DNA of 64,000 nucleotides from Hyphomonas sp. (GCF_016125515.1 NZ_WGLO01000001.1:248001-312000), one strand, 5' to 3'. Shown: positions 32,623 to 42,870, counted from the stretch's first letter. Program-made: numbers and translations. Notes: a model not told the origin generated them from the sequence alone.

Positions 32623-33798
32623 ATGCAGACTAGCCCCCTCAACGTCCCCAAATCCGCCTGGCGCCAGGATGAGGAGCTCGACATCTTTGCCGATGCCGTG
32701 GGCCAGTTCTTCGAGAAAGAGTGTGTTCCGCATGTGCCGGCCTGGCGCAAGGCCGGCGTCGTGCCCCGCGAGATCTGGAAAAAGGCGGGCGAGATGGGCC
32801 TGCTAGGCGCCTCGGTGCCGGAAGAGTATGGCGGCGCGGGCGGGGACTTCCGCCATGAAGCCATCATCATCGAACAACAGCAGTGGAAGGGCGTCGACGG
32901 GTTCGGCATCACGCTGCACAACGCGATCATCGCGCCCTACATCACCGCCTATGGAACCGAAGAGCAGAAGCGCCGTTGGCTGCCGAAGATCTGCTCGGGC
33001 GAGATCGTCACCGCCATCGCGATGACCGAGCCGGGCGCGGGCTCTGATCTGCAGAACATCAAGACGACGGCCAAGCGCGACGGCAACGAGTATGTGGTCA
33101 ACGGCTCGAAGACCTTCATCTCGAACGGCCAGACCGCGAACCTGATTCTCGTTTGCGCGAAGACCGACCCGACCAAGGGCGCCAAGGGCATCTCGATCGT
33201 CTGTGTCGAGACGGACCCGGTGGAAGGCGACGGCGGCTTCCGCCGCGGCCGTAATCTCGACAAGGTCGGCCAGCACGCCGCCGACACGTCGGAGCTGTTC
33301 TTCGATGACGTCCGCGTGCCGGCCACGCACCTTCTCGGCGACGAGGAGGGCAAGGGTTTCATCCAGTTGATGCAGAAATTGCCGCAGGAGCGCCATATCA
33401 TCGGCCTGCAGGGCATCGGCATGATCGAGCGCGCGATCCACGAAACGGTCGCCTATGTGAAGAGCCGCAAGGCTTTCGGCGGCACGATCTGGGACTTCCA
33501 AAACACGCAGTTCAAGCTGGCCGAGTGCAAGACCGAGGCGACAGTGGCTAAGGTGTTCATGGATCACTGCACCGAACTTCTGCTTCAAGACAAGCTCGAC
33601 GCGGCCACAGCGTCGATGTCGAAATACTGGGTGTCGGACCTCCAGTGCAAGATCATCGACGAGTGCCTGCAGCTGCATGGCGGCTTCGGATATATGGACG
33701 AGTATCCGATTGCGCAGATGTATGCCGATGCCCGCGTCCAGCGTATCTATGGCGGCGCCAACGAAGTCATGAAAATGCTGATCGCGAGGACGCTCTGA
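32623..33798 (+). CDS. Acyl-CoA dehydrogenase, LCAD-like active site
   Basis: The 391-residue enzyme has EPGAGSDLQNI and TFISNGQTANLI in the FAD/substrate region and GGFGYMDEYPIAQMYADARVQRIYGGANEVMK at the C-terminus. The catalytic Glu of medium-chain enzymes is replaced by Gly in YGGANE, but Glu256 in LPQERHIIGLQG sits where long-chain acyl-CoA dehydrogenase keeps its base. This suggests long-chain or branched substrates. GGAG precedes the ATG at 32623. It has its own candidate MerR box and a strong hairpin upstream. Confidence 0.95.
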   Translation: MQTSPLNVPKSAWRQDEELDIFADAVGQFFEKECVPHVPAWRKAGVVPREIWKKAGEMGLLGASVPEEYGGAGGDFRHEAIIIEQQQWKGVDGFGITLHNAIIAPYITAYGTEEQKRRWLPKICSGEIVTAIAMTEPGAGSDLQNIKTTAKRDGNEYVVNGSKTFISNGQTANLILVCAKTDPTKGAKGISIVCVETDPVEGDGGFRRGRNLDKVGQHAADTSELFFDDVRVPATHLLGDEEGKGFIQLMQKLPQERHIIGLQGIGMIERAIHETVAYVKSRKAFGGTIWDFQNTQFKLAECKTEATVAKVFMDHCTELLLQDKLDAATASMSKYWVSDLQCKIIDECLQLHGGFGYMDEYPIAQMYADARVQRIYGGANEVMKMLIARTL

Positions 33799-33804
33799 GC
33801 CATC

Positions 33805-34239
33805 ATGCCCGATAGGCATCTCCTTCGCGAAGTTTTTCCCAAGCCGGCGCCAAGTTCGGTGTCGCTTGGTTTTGAACTGCTTGATCTGGATGCCCGGGCC
33901 ATGACGACACGGATCCGTTTCGACGGCCGGGCCGAGTTCACCAATCCGGCCGGCTTCATCCAGGGCGGCTATCTCGTCGCCATGATGGACGATGCCATCG
34001 GCATGTTGACGACCGTTAAGGCGGGAACCTCGAAGCTGCCCTCGACGGTCGACCTTCACACCCACTTCCTGCGCCCGGTGCGCGTCGGCCCCATCGAGGT
34101 CGTCGCGCGCTTGCGCAATATCGGCCGGGCGATGGTGTTCGCCGAAGCCGACCTCTTCGACGCGCGCGGTAAGGAAGCCGCCCGCGCCACTGCCTCCCTT
34201 ACGCTCAATCCGGTGTCGAAGCCGGCCATTACATCCTGA
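33805..34239 (+). CDS. PaaI-family hotdog thioesterase
   Basis: The 144-residue single hotdog protein has FTNPAGFIQGGYLVAMMDDAIGML, the PaaI/acyl-CoA thioesterase motif with the active-site region, and DLHTHFLRPVRVGPIEV. It starts 6 bp after the acyl-CoA dehydrogenase stop, so it is co-translated with it. It probably releases CoA from stalled or unusual acyl-CoA intermediates. Specificity cannot be read from sequence. Confidence 0.92.
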   Translation: MPDRHLLREVFPKPAPSSVSLGFELLDLDARAMTTRIRFDGRAEFTNPAGFIQGGYLVAMMDDAIGMLTTVKAGTSKLPSTVDLHTHFLRPVRVGPIEVVARLRNIGRAMVFAEADLFDARGKEAARATASLTLNPVSKPAITS

Positions 34240-34260
34240 TCCCCCGAAAGGAGCTTTCAA

Positions 34261-35466
34261 ATGCCCGAAGCCTATATCTACGACGCCGTGCGCACGCCCC
34301 GCGGCAAAGGCAAGTCCACCGGCGCCCTGCACGAGATCACAGCGCTGAGCCTCGGCACGCAGGTTCTGCAGGCCATCCGTGAGCGGAACAACCTTGACAC
34401 ATCGAAAGTGGACGATGTGGTGTTCGGCTGCGTCTCGCCAGTCGGCGAGCAGGGCGGCGACATCGCCCGGATCGCAGTGCTGAACGCCGAGTATGCCGAA
34501 ACGACGGCCGGCGTGCAGGTTGACCGGTTCTGTGCTTCGGGCCTTGAAGCCTGCAACATGGCCGCCTCGAAAGTGATGACCGGTGAAGCCGATATGGCCA
34601 TCGGCGGCGGCGTCGAAAGTATGAGCCGCGTGCCGATGGGCGCCGCCGGCGGGGCCTGGTCGACCGATCCGCAGATCGCGCTGAAATCCTATTTCACGCC
34701 GCAAGGCATCGGCGCCGACACGATCGCCACCAAGTACGGCTTCAGCCGTGATGACGTGGATGCCTTCGCCCTCGAAAGCCAGCGCCGTGCCGCGCAGGCC
34801 TGGAAGGAAGGCCGCTTCAAGAAATCCATCGTTCCGGTAAAGGACCAGATGGGCGGCATCCGCCTTGCGCACGACGAGCACATGCGCCCGGACACGACCA
34901 TGCAGACCCTGGCCGCGCTCGATCCGTCCTTTGCCGGGATGGGCGCGATGGGCTTCGATGAAGTCATCAAGCAGCGCTATCCGGAACTCGAGAAGATCAA
35001 CCACGTGCACCATGCCGGCAACTCGTCGGGCATCGTGGATGGCGCGTCGGCCGTTCTCTTCGGTTCGAAGGAAATGGGCGAAGCCATGGGCCTGAAGCCG
35101 CGCGCCCGCGTGCGCGCAATGGCTTCCATCGGTTCGGAGCCGGGCATCATGCTGACCGGCCCGACCTATGTGACCCAGAAGGTCCTGAAAAAGGCCGGCA
35201 TGAATGTCGAAGACATCGACATCTATGAACTGAACGAAGCCTTCGCGTCGGTCGTCATGTTGATGATGAAACTGCTCAACATCCCGCACGAGAAAATGAA
35301 CGTGAACGGCGGCGCCATTGCGATGGGCCACCCGCTTGGCGCCACGGGCGGCATGATCCTCGGCACGGTGCTCGATGAACTTGAGCGCTCTGATAAGGAA
35401 ACGGGCCTCATCACCCTGTGCGTTGGCGCAGGCATGGGAACCGCAACGATCATCGAGCGGGTCTAG
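34261..35466 (+). CDS. Acetyl-CoA acyltransferase (thiolase)
   Basis: The 401-residue thiolase has nucleophile Cys91 in [16 protein letters not shown], His in [15 protein letters not shown] and the second Cys in LCVGAGMGT. It can act degradatively (3-ketoacyl-CoA to acetyl-CoA) in the FadA role, pairing with the FadJ-type gene two genes downstream. AAAGGAG precedes the ATG. It belongs to the plus-strand operon from 32623 to 38467. Confidence 0.95.
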   Translation: MPEAYIYDAVRTPRGKGKSTGALHEITALSLGTQVLQAIRERNNLDTSKVDDVVFGCVSPVGEQGGDIARIAVLNAEYAETTAGVQVDRFCASGLEACNMAASKVMTGEADMAIGGGVESMSRVPMGAAGGAWSTDPQIALKSYFTPQGIGADTIATKYGFSRDDVDAFALESQRRAAQAWKEGRFKKSIVPVKDQMGGIRLAHDEHMRPDTTMQTLAALDPSFAGMGAMGFDEVIKQRYPELEKINHVHHAGNSSGIVDGASAVLFGSKEMGEAMGLKPRARVRAMASIGSEPGIMLTGPTYVTQKVLKKAGMNVEDIDIYELNEAFASVVMLMMKLLNIPHEKMNVNGGAIAMGHPLGATGGMILGTVLDELERSDKETGLITLCVGAGMGTATIIERV

Positions 35467-35478
35467 GTCCGTTCACGG

Positions 35479-36207
35479 ATGGCTCCGGAAGACAAATACA
35501 GCGCTCTGTCGCCGGCTTCGATCCTCAAGACGCTTTACCGTCTTGAGGATCGCGTTGTCGAGCGTTTTCCGGAGCGGGGCCTGGCCAGCGTGGTGCGCGA
35601 TCTCGGCCGCGTCGCGAAGGTGCATGTGCAGCGCGTCGGAGATGTCGCCCGCCCGCACCTTCTGCTTCGCATTCTCGTCGCGCTCGTGCTGGTGCTTGGC
35701 CTCACGGTGACCGGCATCGGCGTTGCCCAGAAGGTCGAGATGCTGACCGGCCCTGATGGCGGGCAGCTCAGTTTCGAAGGCATTGAGGCGCTCGCCAACA
35801 TCCTGATCTTGATGGGCGCGGCGATCTGGTTCCTGCTCAATCTGGAAGCGCGCATCAAGCGGGCCCAAGCGCTGACCGCTTTGCACGAACTTCGTTCGAT
35901 GGCGCACGTTATCGACATGCACCAGCTGACCAAGGATCCGCCGAGCCTGCTCGGTTCGGGGCGCACGGCCTCGTCGCCGGAGCGGGACCTCACCCCGTCT
36001 GACCTGATGCGCTATCTCGATTACTGTACCGAAATGCTGTCGCTGATCGGCAAGCTCGCCGCGCTCTACATGCAAGGCCTGCGCGACGAAGTGATCATCC
36101 ACACCGTTAACGAAATCGAAGGCCTGACCACAAACCTTGCCAGCAAGATCTGGCAGAAGATCATGATCATCCGTTCCGAGATCGATCTGCCTTCCGCCAA
36201 AACCTGA
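35479..36207 (+). CDS. Two-TM membrane protein of unknown function inside the beta-oxidation operon
   Basis: This 242-residue protein starts 12 bp after the thiolase stop. It has two predicted membrane helices (about residues 66-86, LLLRILVALVLVLGLTVTGI, and 107-124, ALANILILMGAAIWFLLNLE). An N-terminal amphipathic, basic part (1-62) and a C-terminal helical region (125-242, HVIDMHQLTK, TEMLSLIGKLAALYMQGL) face the cytoplasm if both ends are inside. I do not recognise any domain. Codon use matches its neighbours. The position between FadA- and FadJ-type genes implies a role tied to fatty acid handling at the membrane, but that is inference. Confidence 0.85.
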   Translation: MAPEDKYSALSPASILKTLYRLEDRVVERFPERGLASVVRDLGRVAKVHVQRVGDVARPHLLLRILVALVLVLGLTVTGIGVAQKVEMLTGPDGGQLSFEGIEALANILILMGAAIWFLLNLEARIKRAQALTALHELRSMAHVIDMHQLTKDPPSLLGSGRTASSPERDLTPSDLMRYLDYCTEMLSLIGKLAALYMQGLRDEVIIHTVNEIEGLTTNLASKIWQKIMIIRSEIDLPSAKT

Positions 36208-36232
36208 CACACTGAATTCAAGGAGACCGAAC

Positions 36233-38467
36233 ATGAAGCTCGAAACATTTGGATGGGACATCGACGCAGACGGCATCGCACATGCGGTGTTCGATGTGCC
36301 GGGCCGCAGCATGAACACGCTGACGGGCAAGGCCGTTGCGGACATCATCGCCATCACCCAGGAAGTTGCCAGCAATGACGCTATCAAGGGCCTCGTTATT
36401 TCTTCCGGAAAGGCAAGCGGCTTCTGCGCCGGCGCTGACCTGGGCGAGATGGGTAGCCGAGCCGGCGGTGGCGCCGAGACCAAGAAGAAGTCCGAGGCCG
36501 AACTGAAGAAAGAACAGTTCGATGCGGGTTTCTCGCTGAACGGCACGCTGCGCAAGCTCGAGACCTGCGGCAAGCCGGTCGCGGTGGCGCTGAACGGCCT
36601 CGCGCTGGGCGGCGGTCTGGAAGTGGCGCTCGCGTGCCACTACCGCGTTGCGGCGAATGACAATCCGAAGCTGCAATTCGGTCTGCCGGAAGCCAAGATC
36701 GGCCTCCTGCCGGGCGCCGGCGGCACGCAGCGCTTGCCGCGCCTGGTCGGCGTTCAGGCGGCCCTGCCACTGATCCTTCAAGGCGAGAGCTTCACGGCCG
36801 AGCAGGCGAAGGCGATGGGCGTGGTGCAGGAACTTGCGCCGTCCTCGGAAACTGTCGCGCGGGCAAAGGCTTGGGTGAAAGCCAATCCGAAGGCGAAGGC
36901 GCCTTGGGACGAGAAGGGCTTCAAGGTACCGGGCGGCGTGCCGCATAAGTCTCCGGGCGTGGGCCAGGTCGCCACGATGGCGAACATGATGCTCGCTTCG
37001 AAAACCTATGGGAACTATCCTGCGCAGAAGAATATCCTGTCCTGCATCTATGAAGGCATCCAGGTGCCGATCGATGCCGGCCTGCGCATCGAGACGCGCT
37101 ATTTCATCAACACCCAGCAGCGCCCGGAAGCGAAGGCGATGATCCGCTCGCTGTTCCTGTCGATGCAGGAGCTCGGCAAGGGTGCAAACCGTCCGGCGGG
37201 TCATCCGAAGACGGAGTTCAAGAAGATTGCGGTCATCGGCGCGGGCCTGATGGGCGCCGGCATTGCCTACGTTCAGGCAAAGGCTGGCATCCCGACCGTT
37301 CTGGTCGATGTGTCGAAGGAAGCTGCCGATAAGGGCAAGCAATACTCCGTCCGGCTCGTCGAGAAGGATGTCTCGCGCGGCAAGCTGTCGAAAGAGAAGG
37401 GCGATGCGTTGCTCGCCCTGATCACGACCACCGACAACTATGATGACTTCAAGGGCGCAGATCTCGTGGTCGAGGCCGTGTTCGAGAATGAAGAGCTGAA
37501 AGCGAAGATCACCCAGCAGGCCGAAGCCGTGCTCGGTGAGGACGCCGTGTTCGGATCGAACACCTCGACGCTGCCGATCACCGGCCTCGCCAAGGCGTCG
37601 AAGCGCCCGGCGAACTTCATCGGCATCCACTTCTTCTCGCCGGTCGAGCGCATGGGTCTCGTCGAGATCATCATGGGCAAGGAAACCAGCGAAGCGACGC
37701 TGGCAAAGTCGATCGACTATGTCCTTGCCATCCGCAAGACGCCGATCGTCGTCAGTGACAGCCGCGGCTTCTACACCTCGCGCTGCTTCGGCACCTACAC
37801 GCGCGAAGGCATGGAAATGCTCTCGGAAGGCATCGCCCCCGCGATCATCGAGAATGTGGGCCGTCAGGCCGGCATGCCGATGGGCGCACTGGAAGTGTCC
37901 GACTCCGTCGGTCTCGATACCGCGCTCAAAGTGACGCGCGCGATGGCGGAAGCGACCGGTATCGATCTGCAGTCGGATGAACGCACGCAGTTCCTTGCCT
38001 GGTTGGTCGAAGACCAGGGCCGCGTTGGCCGCAAGGCAGGCAAGGGCTTCTACGACTATGACGAGAAGGGCAAACCCGCGCGCCTCTGGCCGGACATCAA
38101 CAAGCAGCTCACCGTCAAGATCGACGAATGTCCGCCGGCCCTGAAGAAGGAGCTGACCAACCGCTTCCTCGTCCGTCAGGCCGTTGAAGTGGCGCGCTGT
38201 TTCGAGGAAGGCGTGATCACCGATGCCCGCGACGCCGATATCGGCTCGATCCTCGCCTGGGGCTTTGCGCCCTTCACCGGCGGTTGCTGCTCCTACATCG
38301 ACCTGATCTGGGGCATCAAGGCATTCGTCGCCGAAGCCGATAAGCTCGCCGACAAGTATGGCGAACGGTTCCGTCCGAATGCCCTGCTGCGCGACATGGC
38401 CGCCAAGGGCGAAGGCTTCTACGACCGTTTCCCGCCCGCCGGCACCAAGGCGAAAGTTGCTGCGTAA
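36233..38467 (+). CDS. Multifunctional enoyl-CoA hydratase / 3-hydroxyacyl-CoA dehydrogenase (FadJ/FadB type)
   Basis: The N-terminal 190 residues form the crotonase fold ([16 protein letters not shown], oxyanion hole; [21 protein letters not shown] with the second catalytic Glu). The C-terminal half has the NAD-binding [35 protein letters not shown], and catalytic His in [20 protein letters not shown]. It carries out steps 2 and 3 of beta-oxidation and presumably forms a complex with the upstream thiolase. CAAGGAG precedes the ATG at 36233. A bidirectional terminator follows. Confidence 0.96.
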   Translation: MKLETFGWDIDADGIAHAVFDVPGRSMNTLTGKAVADIIAITQEVASNDAIKGLVISSGKASGFCAGADLGEMGSRAGGGAETKKKSEAELKKEQFDAGFSLNGTLRKLETCGKPVAVALNGLALGGGLEVALACHYRVAANDNPKLQFGLPEAKIGLLPGAGGTQRLPRLVGVQAALPLILQGESFTAEQAKAMGVVQELAPSSETVARAKAWVKANPKAKAPWDEKGFKVPGGVPHKSPGVGQVATMANMMLASKTYGNYPAQKNILSCIYEGIQVPIDAGLRIETRYFINTQQRPEAKAMIRSLFLSMQELGKGANRPAGHPKTEFKKIAVIGAGLMGAGIAYVQAKAGIPTVLVDVSKEAADKGKQYSVRLVEKDVSRGKLSKEKGDALLALITTTDNYDDFKGADLVVEAVFENEELKAKITQQAEAVLGEDAVFGSNTSTLPITGLAKASKRPANFIGIHFFSPVERMGLVEIIMGKETSEATLAKSIDYVLAIRKTPIVVSDSRGFYTSRCFGTYTREGMEMLSEGIAPAIIENVGRQAGMPMGALEVSDSVGLDTALKVTRAMAEATGIDLQSDERTQFLAWLVEDQGRVGRKAGKGFYDYDEKGKPARLWPDINKQLTVKIDECPPALKKELTNRFLVRQAVEVARCFEEGVITDARDADIGSILAWGFAPFTGGCCSYIDLIWGIKAFVAEADKLADKYGERFRPNALLRDMAAKGEGFYDRFPPAGTKAKVAA

Positions 38468-38487
38468 TCGTCTCGTTCACCCAATCG

Positions 38488-38523
38488 AAAAGGCCGGAGC
38501 ATCGCTGCTCCGGCCTTTTTGTT
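38488..38523. terminator. Bidirectional Rho-independent terminator between the fadJ-like gene and rne
   Basis: AAAAGGCCGGAGCA / TGCTCCGGCCTTTT is a perfect 14-bp stem with a 4-nt loop; the plus strand continues TGTTTG and the A-run gives a T-run on the minus strand. It ends both convergent units. Confidence 0.9.
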
Positions 38524-38545
38524 TGAGTGCGGATGAGGCGCGGCG

Positions 38546-41251
38546 CTATTTGCGGCCGCGGTTCCACCAGCCGGTTTTCTTCGGACCTTCCGGCTGCGGC
38601 GGGGCAGGCGGGGCGGCAGGCTCGGCTTTCGGCTGTTCGGCTTCGGCCATCGCAGGTTCGGGCTCCGAAGCAGGTTCCGGCGCAGCGGGCGCAGGTTCCG
38701 GCTCGGCCTGGACAGGTTCCGGCGACGCTTCGGCTTCGACCGCCTCTGGCTCAGCGGCAACAGGCTCAGGTGCGGGAGCCGGCTTGGCACGGCTGCGGCG
38801 GGTGCGCGTCTTCGCCTTGGGCGCTTCCGCTTCGACCTCGGCCTCCGCCTCTGCTTCGACCTCGGACTCCGGCTCGGCGTCTGCAGCGTCGCCCGCGTCA
38901 TCCGGAGCCGATGCTTCGATCACATCGCCCGGTTCGGCGTCGTCCTCGTCAGACAACATCGCTTCGGCGCTCGACGAGAGCCCATCGAGATAGGCGCCGC
39001 CATCGGCGATGGCCTCAATCTCGCTGCCCTCGGCGCGCGGTTCGCCCGAACGGCGGCGGCGGCGGCCGCCCCGGCGTCCACGGCGGCGGCGTTTGCGCGG
39101 GCCTTCGTCGCCTTCGGCGCGGGGCGCTACGGCCGAGCCGTCGCTCTCGTCGTCTTCCTCGTCACCGTCCTCGTCCGATGCGGTTGCCTCGGTCTGGACC
39201 GGCGCATCAGCATCGACCACTTCGAGGCCGGTTTCGCGTTGTTCACGGCCTTTGCCGCCGCGGCGGCGGCGACGGCGCTTGCGGCCACCGTTTCCGCCTT
39301 CGGCGCCTTCGGGCGCAGCGGCGCGCGGGGTATCGTCTTCGTCTTCGTCGTCTTCGGCTGTGTCGCTGATTTCTTCGTCATCGACCTCTTCATCGTCATC
39401 GTCGCGGGCCGAAGCCGGCGTCGGCTTCATCAGCGAGCGCGGCGTGGCGCGTTTCTTCGGCTTGGCGTTCGGGTCGCGCTCGGCATCGAGCTGGAAGTCA
39501 CCCGGCAGCATGTCTTCCGACGACAGGATCGAGACAGCAAAGCCGGCGACCCGTTCGATCTCGATCAGCGCTTCACGCTTGTTGTTGAGGATGTAGAGTG
39601 CGACATCGGTCGGTGCCTTGACCGAGATGCCTTTGAGCGCGCCGATGGCCGCGCGGGCCTCGATGGCACGGATCAGCTGCAGCGCAGCCGACGGGATCGA
39701 GCGGCGGCGGCCTGTGCCATTGCACGCTTCACACGGATCGGATGTTGCCTGGAGCACGCCCTGGCGGCGGCGCTGGCGGGAGATTTCCATCAGGCCGAAT
39801 TGCGAGATACGGCCATGCTGGACGCGCGCGCGGTCGACCTTCAGGCATTCCTTCAGGCGTTTCTCGACGGCGCGGTTGTTCTTGTTCTCCTCCATGTCGA
39901 TGAAGTCGATCACGATCAGGCCGGCGAGATCGCGCAGGCGCATCTGGCGGCAGGCTTCTTCCGCCGCCTCCAGGTTGGTGCGCACGGCGGTCTGTTCGAT
40001 ATTGCGCTCGCGGGTCGATTTGCCGGAGTTCACGTCGATGGCGACGAGCGCTTCGGTCTGGTTGATCACCAGATAGCCGCCGGATTTCAGCTGCACGACC
40101 GGCGAGTAGATCGAATCGAGCTGACCTTCGACGGCTTCGGCCACATAAAGCGGCTCTTCATCGCGCCATTGCTGAACCTTCTTGGCCTGGCTCGGCATGA
40201 TGATCTTGGCGAGGTCCTTGGCTTCCCGGTAGGCCTCATCGCCCTGGACCCAGACTTCCTCGATCTCTTTGTCGAACATGTCGCGCATGGCCCGGTGAAC
40301 AAGGCCACCTTCGGCATTGATCAGGGCGGGGGCGTCGGAGGTCAGCGTCTTTTCGACGATCTGCTCCCAGAGCTTGGACAGGTAATCATAGTCGCGCTTG
40401 ATTTCGGCCTTGGTGCGTTTGGCACCGGCCGTACGCACGATCAGGCCCTGGCCCTCCGGCACGTCGAGTTCGGCGACAATGGATTTCAGGCGCTTGCGGT
40501 CCGCCGAGTTGGCGATCTTGCGCGAAATGCCGCCGCCGCGCGGGGTATTCGGCATCAGCACCGAGTAACGCCCGGCGAGGGAGAGATAGGTGGTCAGGGC
40601 GGCGCCCTTGTTTCCGCGTTCTTCCTTGACGACCTGGACCAGCATGACTTGCCGGCGGCGGATCACTTCCTGGATCTTGTAGCGCTTGGAAATCGGCGTG
40701 CGGGTCGAGGCGGGCTTTGCGGCGCGGGCACTGCGGGCATGCGGCTTAGCGGGGCGGGGCGCGGCGTCGTCATCGCCGTTCTCGTCGCCGTCTACCTCAT
40801 CGTTGCCTGCCTCAGCATCAGCTTCCGCGCCATCATTGTCTTCATCGTCATGATCGTGATCGTCATGGGCGTGGTGATCGCCGCCATGTTCGAGTTCGGC
40901 GGCAACGCCGTGCGGCACGTACGGGCCGTCATCATCGTCGTCGTCCTCGATGGCAGCAGCGGCCTCTTCGGCGGCCTCGCGCAGCAGGGCCTCGCGGTCC
41001 TCGGCGGGCAGCTGGTAATAATCCGGGTGGATTTCGCTGAACGCGAGGAAACCGTGACGGTTCCCGCCATACTCGACAAAGGCCGCCTGGAGCGAGGGCT
41101 CCACCCGGGTCACTTTGGCGAGATAGATGTTTCCGCGGAGTTGTTCGTTGCCGGTTGCCTCGAAGTCGAAATCGTCAACCTGGCCGTTGTTGACGATCGC
41201 CACCCGCGTTTCTTCGGGATGGGCGGCGTCGATAAGCATCAATCTGCTCAT
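38546..41251 (-). CDS. rne: Ribonuclease E/G
   Basis: The 901-residue enzyme initiates mRNA decay and rRNA processing. The N-terminal catalytic half has the split S1 domain (NIYLAKVTRVEPSLQAAFVEYGGNRHGFLAFSEI), a roughly 90-residue Asp/Glu/His-rich insertion (about 94-185), the 5' sensor and DNase I-like parts, and the zinc-link CEACNG. The C-terminal third (from about 585) is acidic/basic low complexity with poly-Arg blocks. It ends PKKTGWWNRGRK, and GWW is the motif by which Caulobacter RNase E holds PNPase. A 425-bp leader region precedes it. Confidence 0.96.
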   Translation of the reverse strand: MSRLMLIDAAHPEETRVAIVNNGQVDDFDFEATGNEQLRGNIYLAKVTRVEPSLQAAFVEYGGNRHGFLAFSEIHPDYYQLPAEDREALLREAAEEAAAAIEDDDDDDGPYVPHGVAAELEHGGDHHAHDDHDHDDEDNDGAEADAEAGNDEVDGDENGDDDAAPRPAKPHARSARAAKPASTRTPISKRYKIQEVIRRRQVMLVQVVKEERGNKGAALTTYLSLAGRYSVLMPNTPRGGGISRKIANSADRKRLKSIVAELDVPEGQGLIVRTAGAKRTKAEIKRDYDYLSKLWEQIVEKTLTSDAPALINAEGGLVHRAMRDMFDKEIEEVWVQGDEAYREAKDLAKIIMPSQAKKVQQWRDEEPLYVAEAVEGQLDSIYSPVVQLKSGGYLVINQTEALVAIDVNSGKSTRERNIEQTAVRTNLEAAEEACRQMRLRDLAGLIVIDFIDMEENKNNRAVEKRLKECLKVDRARVQHGRISQFGLMEISRQRRRQGVLQATSDPCEACNGTGRRRSIPSAALQLIRAIEARAAIGALKGISVKAPTDVALYILNNKREALIEIERVAGFAVSILSSEDMLPGDFQLDAERDPNAKPKKRATPRSLMKPTPASARDDDDEEVDDEEISDTAEDDEDEDDTPRAAAPEGAEGGNGGRKRRRRRRGGKGREQRETGLEVVDADAPVQTEATASDEDGDEEDDESDGSAVAPRAEGDEGPRKRRRRGRRGGRRRRRSGEPRAEGSEIEAIADGGAYLDGLSSSAEAMLSDEDDAEPGDVIEASAPDDAGDAADAEPESEVEAEAEAEVEAEAPKAKTRTRRSRAKPAPAPEPVAAEPEAVEAEASPEPVQAEPEPAPAAPEPASEPEPAMAEAEQPKAEPAAPPAPPQPEGPKKTGWWNRGRK

Positions 41252-41676
41252 GTAACAGAACCTTTCGGTCCGGCGCGGCGGGCCAGGGCGCGATGCGCCT
41301 CAGTTGGCCCCGAAGGCCGGTAATGGGATTTGAGGGAAATGCCACGCCCGAAGGCTTCGCCGATCGCGTGGGCGACCTAGCGAATCCTGTAGTGGCAGCA
41401 GCACTTTTGCGCATTGTTCCTTGCTTTCCTGAGCGCGCTACCCGCTTGCCTTTCCGGGGAAGCCGGGTCTGGTGCGCGCTGTTGGGAAACCTATGGGCCA
41501 GCCCCTTCGGACGGCCACGAACAGATAGTGCCCAATTTCATCCGGAATTGAAAGAGCCAAATTCCGAACGGGAACAGGGCCGCAGCTAAGGCCCGGTCAA
41601 GCGGAGGTTAATCTTCGCGTGTCTATGAGGGCTTTGTCCCATTTTGCCCCAGCCTGCCAGGCCGCCGACCAAACCG
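41252..41676. other. 425-bp divergent leader region between rne and the amidase
   Basis: No credible gene is seen. The region holds hairpins (GGCGC-GAT-GCGCC at 41287-41299; CGGAATT ... AATTCCG at 41543-41566) and must contain the promoters of both genes. A long rne 5' UTR is known to mediate autoregulation in other bacteria; whether the element here does so is inference. Confidence 0.6.
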
Positions 41677-42870
41677 ATGACGAAATTTCTGTCTATCCTG
41701 TTGATAATACTGGGATTTACGAGCCTTTCGCCGGCTATTGCGGACGTGACGCAGGTGCGAATCGTCGGCGATGGCGCGCCGACCCGGATCACCCTTTGGA
41801 CAGACACGGCCGAGTCGGCCGACGGATTGCTGACCGAGGGCAACGGGGAACGCAAGGTAGTGCTTCTTCTCGCGCAGAACGGGTATTCTGCAGCGGGTGA
41901 AGGCAATGGCGGGGTCGAATCCTGGTCGCTGGAGCCGGGCCGGCTCGAGTTCACGCTGGACCGTCCGATGGCCGTCACCCGGATGCTGCGCCTCCCGCCG
42001 ACCGGGAAGGAGCGCGCCTACCGCGTGATTCTGGACCTCGATACGATTTCGCCGACCCGCTACACCGTCGCGGCTCGCCGGGACACCAAGAAGCTGGCGA
42101 AACTGGAGACCCAGTTCGCCGAGGCCCGCGCAGACGCGAAGAAACTTGCCGGAGCGGCGACGGCGACGCGCAAGGCGACGGGGCCGCGCAAACACGTGAT
42201 TGTGATCGATGCGGGCCATGGCGGGAAGGATCCGGGCGCCCTTGCCGTGAACGGCGGCAAGGAGCGTGACATCACCCTGAAAGCGGCTCTGGCGCTGCGG
42301 GATATTCTGGAACAGACCGGCAAATATGAAGTGCGCCTGACCCGGGACACCGATGTCTTTGTGGAGCACGAGGACCGGGTCACGATGGCCCGGAACTGGG
42401 GCGCCGAGCTGTTCATTTCGCTACATGCCGACGCGGCGGGCTCCGCCAGCGTGGCGGGCGCGTCCGTCTATACCATCTCGGCGCGCGGCGAGACCCGGAT
42501 TGACAGGGAGTCGAGCCGGAATGACTGGAAGATTGCCATCGAGGATGGCACGCCCGGCCAGCTGAACGGCCTGCTCGAGGATCTCGTCAAGCGCGAGACC
42601 AAAACCCGCTCGGCCGAATTTGCCGAACTGCTGCTGCCCGAACTGGCGGCTGCCGGGCCGGTCCTGCGCAACACGCACCGCAATGCGGGCTATTATGTGC
42701 TGCTTGCGCCCGATGTGCCGGCGGTGCTCGTCGAACTCGGGTTCGTCACCAATGCCGACGATGCCAAGCGCCTCCAGTCCGAGAAAGGACGCAAGGCGGC
42801 CGTGACCGCCATCGCTTCCGCCATCGACGCCTATTTCGACCAGCAGGACCTGCGCCTGGCATCGAACTGA
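41677..42870 (+). CDS. N-acetylmuramoyl-L-alanine amidase (AmiC type)
   Basis: The ATG at 41677 gives a signal peptide (MTKFLSILLIILGFTSLSPAIA). An AMIN-like domain follows (about 24-135), then the Amidase_3 domain with zinc ligands in IDAGHGGKDPGA, SLHADA and the catalytic Glu in AVLVELGFVTN. It splits glycan strands from stem peptides at division. The RBS is poor; a start at 41644 is open but would bury the signal. Divergent from rne, as in other alphaproteobacteria. Confidence 0.94.
   Translation: MTKFLSILLIILGFTSLSPAIADVTQVRIVGDGAPTRITLWTDTAESADGLLTEGNGERKVVLLLAQNGYSAAGEGNGGVESWSLEPGRLEFTLDRPMAVTRMLRLPPTGKERAYRVILDLDTISPTRYTVAARRDTKKLAKLETQFAEARADAKKLAGAATATRKATGPRKHVIVIDAGHGGKDPGALAVNGGKERDITLKAALALRDILEQTGKYEVRLTRDTDVFVEHEDRVTMARNWGAELFISLHADAAGSASVAGASVYTISARGETRIDRESSRNDWKIAIEDGTPGQLNGLLEDLVKRETKTRSAEFAELLLPELAAAGPVLRNTHRNAGYYVLLAPDVPAVLVELGFVTNADDAKRLQSEKGRKAAVTAIASAIDAYFDQQDLRLASN

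Noticed and set aside
39239-41323. Very long plus-strand open frame (694 codons) opposite rne
   Set aside because: It is the mirror of the rne coding sequence in a high-GC genome; composition is Gly/Asp/Val-rich with no domain and no RBS. Similar frames opposite hppD/fahA, the PodJ-like gene, nadB and ppdK were rejected for the same reason.
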